A stretch of 5,271 bases of DNA, taken from NCBI GenBank assembly GCA_902797895.1, contig CADBUS010000145.1:1-5271 (forward strand), written 5' to 3'. Below the pieces are notes generated by a model. The model had not been told where the DNA came from. It did no database searches and saw nothing but the letters and a program-made list of their open reading frames with translations. Below are positions 1 through 5,271 of this stretch, piece after piece (position 1 is the stretch's first letter; each line of letters begins with the position of its first letter). Origin of the DNA: an uncultured Bacteroidia bacterium. GTDB taxonomy: Bacteria > Bacteroidota > Bacteroidia > Bacteroidales > UBA932. The translations under genes were made by a program, and so were the position numbers.

Positions 1-500
1 ACCACAGTATCGGCTATTGCGGCGGCGGCTATCTCTCCGCCGCTCAGCACATAGTCTCCTATTGATATCTCTCTGGTTATCAGATGTTCTCTTATTCTAT
101 GATCTACCCCTTTGTAGTGGCCGCAAAGCAGAATTATATTCTTCATCATAGAGAGAGAATTTGCGGTGGCCTGGTTGAAGCTCTCCCCATCGGGAGTGAG
201 ATAGATAATTTCATCATATTTACGCTGCTTCTTCAACTTACTGATTAGCTTATAGATAGGCTCAACACACATAACCATTCCTGCATCTCCGCCATAACTG
301 TAGTCATCTATCTTTTTATATTTGCCTGTGGCATAGTCTCTTATATTGTGAATCACAATAGTTACCAATCCTTTATCCTTGGCTCTCTTTACAATGGAGT
401 AATCCAACGGGCTTTGCAATAGCTCGGGCACTGCGCTAAGTATATCTATTCTTAGTGAGCCGGCCTTTCTTCTGACTCTTTTTTCTCTCTGCTTTTCCAT
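1..500 (-). CDS. trmD: tRNA (guanine37-N1)-methyltransferase TrmD, 3' end outside window
   Basis: TrmD is a cytoplasmic SpoU-TrmD (SPOUT) trefoil-knot enzyme that uses S-adenosylmethionine to methylate N1 of G37 next to the anticodon, which prevents +1 frameshifting. The reverse strand reads 166 codons open to the window edge. Visible family motifs are RIDIL at 17-21 (first beta strand), DDYSYGGDAGMVM at 65-77, TPDGE at 102-106, LLCGHYKGVDHR at 124-135 and EISIGDYVLSGGE at 144-156; the last two form the knot that binds the cofactor. The catalytic Asp/Arg segment of the family lies beyond the cut. The ATG at 500 is the only start available: an in-frame TGA lies at 530-528, and there is no ATG, GTG or TTG between codon 1 and the conserved core. 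This gives a basic extension of about 16 residues before RIDI, where Bacteroides TrmD, as I remember it, begins. The third Gly of the usual YGGG motif is Asp72. Identification is very secure. Confidence 0.96.
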   Translation of the reverse strand, partial: MEKQREKRVRRKAGSLRIDILSAVPELLQSPLDYSIVKRAKDKGLVTIVIHNIRDYATGKYKKIDDYSYGGDAGMVMCVEPIYKLISKLKKQRKYDEIIYLTPDGESFNQATANSLSMMKNIILLCGHYKGVDHRIREHLITREISIGDYVLSGGEIAAAAIADTV

Positions 501-528
501 CTTTTCTGCATCTAATCTGTTTGGCGTT

Positions 529-536
529 CAAATATA
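529..536 (-). promoter_or_regulatory. Candidate Bacteroidota -7 promoter box for trmD
   Basis: The reverse strand reads TATATTTG, an exact match to the TAnnTTTG -7 consensus of Bacteroidota primary sigma factor promoters. A transcript starting about 7 nt downstream (near 522) would leave a leader of about 22 nt before the trmD ATG at 500. No clear TTTG -33 element is visible at the expected 19-21 nt upstream, so the call rests on the -7 match and its position. The leader has no strong Shine-Dalgarno sequence, which is common in this phylum. Confidence 0.5.
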
Positions 537-556
537 CATCATAATGGCTTTTTTCT

Positions 557-564
557 TATATTTG
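557..564 (+). promoter_or_regulatory. Candidate Bacteroidota -7 promoter box for the DUF349-yidC-yggS block
   Basis: The plus strand reads TATATTTG, again an exact TAnnTTTG match. Transcription would start near 571 and leave a leader of about 23 nt before the ATG at 594; it would leave only about 5 nt before the alternative TTG at 576. No convincing TTTG -33 element sits 19-21 nt upstream (a TTTG at 520-523 is too far). The leader is AT-rich with no Shine-Dalgarno, typical of Bacteroidota. No other promoter was seen for the two downstream genes. Confidence 0.5.
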
Positions 565-593
565 TTGCCTTAATATTGACTAAAATTAATCAA

Positions 594-2453
594 ATGGAAG
601 AAAATACTACCGCTTTAAATGCTCAGGAGAGTGCCATTGAGCCTGTTGAGACTAATGCACTTGAGACTAAAGCAGTTGAGACCAATGAGGTTGCCACTGC
701 CGAGCAGGAGATTCTAGATGAGAAAGGTGATTTATCTGAGAAATCCCTAAATGAGATACTCTCTTACTTTCAAAAGATGATAGAGAGGGGTGATCAGCAA
801 GAGCTTTATAAAAACGCAGAGATTATAAAGGCTGCATTTTATAAGGTGCTCAGAAGAGAGAAATTGGCATCAGGTATGTTTGTTGAGCCTGGAATGGCTG
901 ATAAAGAGGGTGTTACAAATCCTTTTGAGGAGGTTGAAAAGGCTTTCAAAGATTTGTATGGGCAGTATAAGGCATCGCGCAACGCATACAATTCTCAGAT
1001 GCAAAAACAGAGAGAGAATAACCTTGTTGAGAAAAACAAAATTATTGAATCTATAGATGAACTGCTGCAAAAGGCAGAGGACATTAACCATACTTTGCCT
1101 GCTTTCAGAGAGTTACAAGCTAAGTGGAAAGAGATAGGAAGCGTTCCGCAGGAGAATGCTCGTGAGCTTTGGGATAGATACAACCATACCGTTGAGAGGT
1201 TTTATGACTTTTTGAAGATAAACAAGGAGTTCAGAGATTTAGATTTTAAGAAGAATTACGAGGCTAAGGTTGTGCTTTGCGAGAAGGCCGAGGCTCTTGC
1301 AGAGAGCAAAGATATTGTAAAGGCCTTCAACGATTTACAGAAGCTCCACGAGGAGTGGAAAGAGCTTGGCCCGGTTTCTAAGGAGCATCGCGAGGATATA
1401 TGGGAGCGCTTTAGGGCAGCTACCTCTGTAATAAACAAGAAGCATCAGGAGCACTTTGCTGTTATGAAGGAGCGTCAGAAGACCAATCTGAAGCTCAAGA
1501 CTGAGCTTTGCGAGCAGGCGGAGCAGATTGCCGCAACAGAGTGTACCGATTCAAATATGTGGAACTCGCTCTCCAAGAAGATGGATGAGTTGATGGTTAC
1601 GTGGAGAGGGATTGGCTTTGCCTCCAAGAAGGAGAATCAGAGCATATATGACCGCTTCCGTGCAGCTTGCGACAAGTTCTACGGCTCAAAGAGGCAGTTC
1701 TACTCATCTTTTAAGGATGTGATGCAGGAAAATCTGAAAAAGAAGACCGAGCTTTGCGAACAGGCGGAGCAGATTAAGCTCAGCGATGAGTGGAAAAAGG
1801 CTACAGATCAGCTTATTAACCTGCAGAAAGTTTGGAAGACAATAGGCCCTGTTGCAAGAAAACATTCAGATGCTGTTTGGAAGAGATTTCGTGCTGCGTG
1901 CGATGAGTTCTTTGAGAGAAAGGCTGCTCATTTTGGTGCAGATAAGGAGGATGGCAACTATGAGGAGAATATGGCTGCTAAAAAGGCTGTAATAGAGGCG
2001 ATTAAGGCATATCAGAGCAGCGGAGACGAGGCTGCGGACAAGGCCGCCCTCACAGAGTTCTTAACCAAATGGCACTCCATAGGCTTTGTTCCTTACAAGG
2101 CTAAAGATGCTCTGCAGAAGGAGTATGACAAAGTTCTGAATGAGAAGTTCGGCTCTATCAGAAACTTAGACGAGGAGCGCAAGATGGGTAAGATTCGCAG
2201 ACTTATCAACGATGTAAAGAATACTGGAAGTGCAGGGGCAGAGCGCGGTGTGAGAGCCGAGAGAGAGAAGCTGCTCAACAAGTTCCACAAGTTGGAGTCT
2301 GATATTGCCACACTTGAGAACAATATGGGATTCTTTGCAAAATCAAAGAATGCAGATAAATTGCTTGAGGATATAAAGAAGAAGATTGAGGCCGGCAAGG
2401 CGGAGCTCAAGCAGTTGGAAGAGAAGATCAAGATGATTGATAAGGAGTTTTAG
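594..2453 (+). CDS. DUF349 repeat protein of unknown function, 619 aa
   Basis: This is a hydrophilic, Glu/Lys-rich, mostly helical protein, with no signal peptide or membrane segment visible, so probably cytoplasmic. It has five copies of the DUF349 repeat, each with a core like W-K-x-I/L-G-x-V followed by a helix such as LWDRY, IWERF, IYDRF, VWKRF and LQKEY. The core tryptophans are at residues 178, 255, 337, 414 and 493, a period of 77-82 residues. Copy 5 is the most divergent. Residues 1-45 are an acidic, Thr/Glu/Ala-rich low-complexity tail with a 5-residue tandem repeat, and residues 555-619 form a charged coiled coil. The ATG at 594 is chosen over an in-frame TTG at 576 because the latter would lie only about 5 nt from the predicted transcript start. 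The gene is first in the block, and its stop is one base from the yidC start. The family has no activity I can name with confidence; the yidC link is context only. Confidence 0.9.
   Translation: MEENTTALNAQESAIEPVETNALETKAVETNEVATAEQEILDEKGDLSEKSLNEILSYFQKMIERGDQQELYKNAEIIKAAFYKVLRREKLASGMFVEPGMADKEGVTNPFEEVEKAFKDLYGQYKASRNAYNSQMQKQRENNLVEKNKIIESIDELLQKAEDINHTLPAFRELQAKWKEIGSVPQENARELWDRYNHTVERFYDFLKINKEFRDLDFKKNYEAKVVLCEKAEALAESKDIVKAFNDLQKLHEEWKELGPVSKEHREDIWERFRAATSVINKKHQEHFAVMKERQKTNLKLKTELCEQAEQIAATECTDSNMWNSLSKKMDELMVTWRGIGFASKKENQSIYDRFRAACDKFYGSKRQFYSSFKDVMQENLKKKTELCEQAEQIKLSDEWKKATDQLINLQKVWKTIGPVARKHSDAVWKRFRAACDEFFERKAAHFGADKEDGNYEENMAAKKAVIEAIKAYQSSGDEAADKAALTEFLTKWHSIGFVPYKAKDALQKEYDKVLNEKFGSIRNLDEERKMGKIRRLINDVKNTGSAGAERGVRAEREKLLNKFHKLESDIATLENNMGFFAKSKNADKLLEDIKKKIEAGKAELKQLEEKIKMIDKEF
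645..689 (+). repeat. Three tandem 15-bp repeats in the 5' end of the DUF349 gene
   Basis: Three consecutive in-frame 15-bp units (645-659, 660-674, 675-689) have the form GTTGAGACTAATGCA with 2 or 3 substitutions per copy. They encode VETNA, LETKA and VETNE in the low-complexity N-terminal tail. Because units are multiples of three, copy-number changes would lengthen or shorten the tail without breaking the frame. Confidence 0.8.
1497..1529 (+). repeat. 33-bp near-identical direct repeat, copy 1, inside the DUF349 gene
   Basis: The segment encoding KTELCEQAEQI matches positions 1743-1775 at 31 of 33 bases; both differences are synonymous third-position changes. It marks the same point in DUF349 repeats 3 and 4, at the start of the first helix. 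Confidence 0.85.
1743..1775 (+). repeat. 33-bp near-identical direct repeat, copy 2, inside the DUF349 gene
   Basis: This is the partner of the copy at 1497-1529, encoding the same 11 residues exactly 246 bp (82 codons) downstream. The other repeats of this protein have no such DNA-level match in the equivalent place. Confidence 0.85.
2442..2447 (+). promoter_or_regulatory. Shine-Dalgarno sequence of yidC, inside the DUF349 coding region
   Basis: AAGGAG ends 7 nt before the ATG at 2455 and overlaps the Lys-Glu codons that nearly end the DUF349 gene. It is the strongest ribosome binding site in the window and fixes the yidC start at 2455 instead of the in-frame TTG at 2437, which lies upstream of this site. 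Confidence 0.8.
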
Positions 2454-2454
2454 G

Positions 2455-4374
2455 ATGCAGAAAAATACAGTTATTGGCTTTCTACTGATAGGTTTGGTGC
2501 TTATTGGATTTAACTGGTACCAAAGCAACCAATACAAGAAACAGGTTAGGGCGGAGTTTGTAAGAGATTCTATAGCAAGGGTTAAGGCGCTTACAAATCC
2601 GCGTATTGCAGATTCCATAAGAGTTGCAGATTCTTTGCGCGATGCAAGGCTTGGCAGGACTGCGCAGCAGCCTATCTCTGAGCCGGCTATTGCAGCAGAG
2701 GATTCTCTTGCAGCGCAAATGCCGCTTTACAGCGATTCTCTGCTGCAAGCCTCCCTAAATGCACCTGAGCAGTATTATACATTGGAGAACAGCAAGTTGC
2801 GCCTTGAGTTCTCATCTAAGGGAGCGCAAATAAGCCAGGCTCTCATCAAAAATTATTACACTCACGATAGTCTTCCCCTCTATATAGTAAAGAGAGAGTT
2901 CTCCAAGATGAATCTCGATTTCTTTACAACGGGGCAGAGGATAAGCACAGCAAACCTCTCCTTTGAGAATATTGCCCAAACAGACTCCTCTATAGTCTTT
3001 AGGCTTCCCTTCTCACAGGGGGCATCTATAGATTACATCTATACTCTGCATAAGGATAGCTATTTGGTTGATTTTGACATCTGTACCAATAACCTCTCTG
3101 AAATAATGCCGCGCAATGCCAATTTCTTTGAATTGGATTGGGCGCTCAGAATTTCTCGTTTTGAAAAGGGGTATGACAATGAGAAGAATTACTCTACAAT
3201 AAATTTCAAATCTCCAAATGAGAACTCCGTAGATGACCTTGGAATGCGCAAGAGCGATTCTGAAAAGAAGGTTACCACAAAGGTGGCTTGGTTTGCATTC
3301 CGCCAACAGTTCTTCTCTGCCATAATGGCTGCTGATGAGAGTTTTACAGGAGGAACGCTTGCATACAGCTTCCTTCCTGAGGGCAACAATGCCAATGCTC
3401 TTTTTGATTGCAGCGCAAAGATGCAGATTGATGGCTCATACGAGCAGCAGCAGAGAATACCTCTCCACTTTTACTTTGGCCCCAATCTGTATAAGGAGCT
3501 AAAGAGCTACAACAGAGGCTTTGAGAAGATTATACCGCTCGGCAAGCATATAATAGGTTGGATTAACCGCGTGGTAATTATCAATACCTTCGATTTCTTG
3601 CGCAAGTACATATCCAACTATGGTATCATTATTCTTATAATGACCATATTGCTGAAATTAGTTCTCTCTCCTCTGACTATAAAATCGTACCTCTCTTCTG
3701 CAAAGATGAGGCTCTTAAAACCTGAGATAGAGAAGATTAACAAGAAATATCCGCGTAGGGAGGATGCCCTTAAAAAGCAGCAGGAGACAATGGCTCTCTA
3801 TAACAAAACGGGAGTGAGTATGATGGGAGGTTGCTTGCCTATGTTGCTGCAGATTCCTATTCTGTTTGCAATGTTCCGCTTCTTTCCCGTATCGTTTGAG
3901 TTGCGCCAGCATCCATTCCTATGGGCTTCTGATTTAAGTGGTTACGATTCTATATTAGACTTGGGATTTAACATACCTATGTATGGAAACCATGTGAGTC
4001 TCTTTGCTCTGCTTATGGCCATATCTATGTTCTTCTACTCAAAGATGACAATGAGCCAAATGCCGGACAATGGGCAGATGCCTGGTATGAAGGGTATGCA
4101 GCTCTATTTTATGCCGCTCTTTATGCTTGTTCTGTGTAACAACTTTTCTGCCGGTTTGAGCTACTACTATATGCTCTCCAATTTTATCTCTATAGGGCAG
4201 AACTGGGTTATTAGAAAGTATTTTGTAGATGAGGAGAAGCTCTATGCACAACTAAAGTCAAAGGCTGATTCAAATAGCAAAAAGGCGGTCAAGAAATCTA
4301 AATGGAGAGAACGTTTAGATCAGATGATTAAAGAGCAGGAAAAGCTCCAAAGAGAGAGAGCTAAAAAGAGATAA
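2455..4374 (+). CDS. yidC: Membrane protein insertase YidC (Oxa1 family), 639 aa
   Basis: YidC inserts and folds inner-membrane proteins, alone or with SecYEG. The layout is the Gram-negative one. An N-terminal anchor spans residues 5-22 and a Ser/Asp-rich linker runs to about 95. A large periplasmic beta-sandwich domain (about 100-345) follows, then the conserved insertase core. Core helices fall at about 385-407, 458-477, 513-531, 550-564 and 568-584. The cytoplasmic hairpin (about 410-450) carries AKMRLLKPEI, the next helix starts with MGGCLPMLLQIP, and FELRQHPFLWASDLS matches the family. Lys401 occupies the place of the groove arginine (Arg366) of E. coli, as I recall for Bacteroides YidC too. 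The C-terminal tail (about 600-639) is strongly basic, fitting ribosome contact. Length agrees with Bacteroidales members and exceeds E. coli's 548. The start follows the DUF349 stop by one base, suggesting coupled translation. The protein is intact and the call is secure. Confidence 0.97.
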   Translation: MQKNTVIGFLLIGLVLIGFNWYQSNQYKKQVRAEFVRDSIARVKALTNPRIADSIRVADSLRDARLGRTAQQPISEPAIAAEDSLAAQMPLYSDSLLQASLNAPEQYYTLENSKLRLEFSSKGAQISQALIKNYYTHDSLPLYIVKREFSKMNLDFFTTGQRISTANLSFENIAQTDSSIVFRLPFSQGASIDYIYTLHKDSYLVDFDICTNNLSEIMPRNANFFELDWALRISRFEKGYDNEKNYSTINFKSPNENSVDDLGMRKSDSEKKVTTKVAWFAFRQQFFSAIMAADESFTGGTLAYSFLPEGNNANALFDCSAKMQIDGSYEQQQRIPLHFYFGPNLYKELKSYNRGFEKIIPLGKHIIGWINRVVIINTFDFLRKYISNYGIIILIMTILLKLVLSPLTIKSYLSSAKMRLLKPEIEKINKKYPRREDALKKQQETMALYNKTGVSMMGGCLPMLLQIPILFAMFRFFPVSFELRQHPFLWASDLSGYDSILDLGFNIPMYGNHVSLFALLMAISMFFYSKMTMSQMPDNGQMPGMKGMQLYFMPLFMLVLCNNFSAGLSYYYMLSNFISIGQNWVIRKYFVDEEKLYAQLKSKADSNSKKAVKKSKWRERLDQMIKEQEKLQRERAKKR

Positions 4375-4377
4375 GTT

Positions 4378-5052
4378 ATGAGTAGTATTGAGCAGAATAT
4401 CAAGGAGTTAAAGCAGCAGCTTGGCCCCTCTGTAAAGTTGGTTGCAGTATCTAAATTCCAGCCGAACGAAAAGATAATGGAGGCTTACAATGCCGGCCAA
4501 AGGCTCTTTGGAGAGAATCGTCCGCAGGAGTTTGAGCAGAAGGTTAAATCTCTGCCGGAGGATATACAATGGCACTTTGTTGGGCACCTGCAAACCAATA
4601 AAATCAAGATGGTGGCTCCATACGCCGCCCTTATTCACTCTGTAGATAGCGAGAAACTACTCTTTGAGCTTGAAAAGTTTGGAGCGCAGAACAATCTTAA
4701 TATCAAGTGTTTGTTGGAGATATTTATAGCAAAGGAGCAGACCAAGCAGGGCTTTACCTTTAGCGAGGCGGAGGAGCTTTTGGAGAGATTGCGCACTGCT
4801 CCGCTCAAAAATGTAACCCTCTGCGGGGTTATGGGAATGGCCACTCTCACTAAAGATAAAGAGCAGATATCCAAGGAGTTTACACAGCTATACAGCTTCT
4901 TCTCCAGAATCAAGCAACGCCATCTGCATTTGAGCGAGTTTAAAGAGGTATCTATGGGAATGTCTGAAGACTTTCCTATAGCTTGCAGGCTCGGAGCCTC
5001 CATTGTGAGGATAGGAACAAAGATATTCGGAGAGCGAGAGTATAAAGAGTAG
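4378..5052 (+). CDS. yggS: YggS/PROSC-family pyridoxal phosphate homeostasis protein, 224 aa
   Basis: This family binds pyridoxal 5'-phosphate (PLP) on a lysine in an alanine-racemase-like TIM barrel, has no known enzymatic reaction, and keeps PLP and amino/keto acid pools balanced in the cytoplasm. Visible motifs in order are LVAVSKFQP with the PLP lysine at 26, FGENRPQEF at 44-52, WHFVGHLQTNK at 65-75, HSVDSEKLL at 87-95, GVMGMATL at 150-157, MGMSEDFPIA at 193-202 and RIGTKIFG at 211-218, which holds the phosphate. The length is normal for the family. The ATG lies 3 nt after the yidC stop, with a weak AAGAG about 7 nt upstream, so it is probably co-transcribed with yidC. The pairing with yidC has no obvious functional reason and may just reflect shared housekeeping expression. 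The stop codon is one base from the stop of the convergent gene. Confidence 0.95.
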   Translation: MSSIEQNIKELKQQLGPSVKLVAVSKFQPNEKIMEAYNAGQRLFGENRPQEFEQKVKSLPEDIQWHFVGHLQTNKIKMVAPYAALIHSVDSEKLLFELEKFGAQNNLNIKCLLEIFIAKEQTKQGFTFSEAEELLERLRTAPLKNVTLCGVMGMATLTKDKEQISKEFTQLYSFFSRIKQRHLHLSEFKEVSMGMSEDFPIACRLGASIVRIGTKIFGEREYKE

Positions 5053-5053
5053 G

Positions 5054-5271
5054 CTAAATCTCTATCTCTGTCTGAAATACGCAAACCGCAGGGCCTGTCA
5101 GGTATATCTCCCTAAAGCCCAAGGTTTTATTTATGTAAACCGCATCTACTTCCAGCATTCCCCCAACTGCCTTTAGTCTATAGACTATTTTGGTGGCTGT
5201 GTGGTTTTTCCCCTCAGCCTCTATTGTACATTGCTCTGAGCTTAACGGAGATACACCATATATATATGCGG
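5054..5271 (-). CDS. dapF: C-terminal end of diaminopimelate epimerase DapF, 5' part outside window
   Basis: The last 71 codons of a reverse-strand gene are present, ending in TAG at 5056-5054. The tail carries the DapF C-terminal signature: VGGMLEVDAV (35-44 of the fragment, the 'GG-x-L-x-V' strand) followed by EIYLTGPAVCVFQTEIEI (54-71), matching the family pattern of a GG strand then (W/Y)-(L/M)-TGPA-x-x-VF-x-x-EI. DapF is a PLP-independent epimerase converting LL- to meso-diaminopimelate for peptidoglycan and lysine, using two cysteines. Both catalytic cysteines would lie outside the window; the fragment probably begins just after the CGTG active-site loop. The family call rests on a short C-terminal match, so it is good but less certain than its neighbours. 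The gene is convergent with yggS, with a single base between the stop codons. Confidence 0.8.
   Translation of the reverse strand, partial: AYIYGVSPLSSEQCTIEAEGKNHTATKIVYRLKAVGGMLEVDAVYINKTLGFREIYLTGPAVCVFQTEIEI

Noticed and set aside
576..593. TTG at 576 as start of the DUF349 gene
   Set aside because: It would sit about 5 nt from the predicted transcript start and adds six residues with no family support; the ATG at 594 fits better.
2093..2431. 112-codon reverse-strand open frame within the DUF349 gene
   Set aside because: Its Ser/Leu/Phe-rich translation is the usual mirror of Lys/Glu-rich coding sequence, and no ribosome binding site or family motif is seen.
2437..2454. TTG at 2437 as start of yidC
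   Set aside because: It is upstream of the strong AAGGAG site and adds residues before the normal YidC N-terminus; the ATG at 2455 is correctly spaced.
4635..5084. 149-codon reverse-strand open frame across yggS
   Set aside because: It lies antisense to a well-supported gene and its start overlaps the dapF end in another frame. The translation shows no family motif and is a by-product of yggS codon use.
5174..5187. Perfect 14-bp palindrome TAGTCTATAGACTA
   Set aside because: It lies within dapF codons (Ile-Val-Tyr-Arg-Leu), has no loop or T-run to act as a terminator, and no second copy was seen to suggest a protein-binding site. It is probably chance.
5257..5268. Palindromic AT run CATATATATATG near the right edge
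   Set aside because: It is a short alternating AT stretch inside coding sequence (Tyr-Ile-Tyr codons) and needs no regulatory explanation.
1..5271. Possible new multi-gene system (defence, mobile or secretion)
   Set aside because: All genes are recognisable housekeeping families except the DUF349 protein, and no integrase, transposase, toxin, nuclease or repeat array was found.

Overview
The window reads as ordinary chromosomal housekeeping DNA from a member of the Bacteroidota, most likely order Bacteroidales. Three things point there: the TrmD and YidC proteins resemble Bacteroidales members of those families as I remember them; the YidC is large, with a long periplasmic region and a lysine where E. 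coli has the groove arginine; and the only intergenic gap carries two copies of TATATTTG, which fits the Bacteroidota -7 promoter element (TAnnTTTG). Genes are tightly packed. No mobile element, CRISPR array, rRNA or tRNA was found.

Layout, left to right. (1) Positions 1-500, minus strand: the 5' two thirds of trmD (tRNA m1G37 methyltransferase), running off the left edge. (2) Positions 501-593: a 93-bp divergent intergenic gap with one candidate -7 box on each strand. (3) Positions 594-5052, plus strand: a compact three-gene block made of a five-repeat DUF349 protein, yidC (membrane protein insertase) and a yggS-type pyridoxal-phosphate homeostasis gene. The junctions are 1 and 3 nt, so it is probably one operon. 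(4) Positions 5054-5271, minus strand: the 3' end of a gene best read as dapF (diaminopimelate epimerase), running off the right edge. It meets yggS tail to tail with a single base between the stop codons.

Functionally, trmD maintains the reading frame during translation, YidC inserts proteins into the inner membrane, YggS buffers pyridoxal phosphate, and DapF makes meso-diaminopimelate for peptidoglycan and lysine synthesis. The one gene of unknown role is the DUF349 protein. Its last codons contain the ribosome binding site of yidC, so the two are probably translationally coupled.

I did not find an evident new multi-gene system. The points most worth a second look are the DUF349-yidC coupling, the internal repeats of the DUF349 gene (five protein repeats, a 33-bp near-identical DNA repeat and a 15-bp tandem repeat), the mutually exclusive-looking divergent promoters, a basic N-terminal extension on TrmD, and the terminator-free convergent junction of yggS and dapF.
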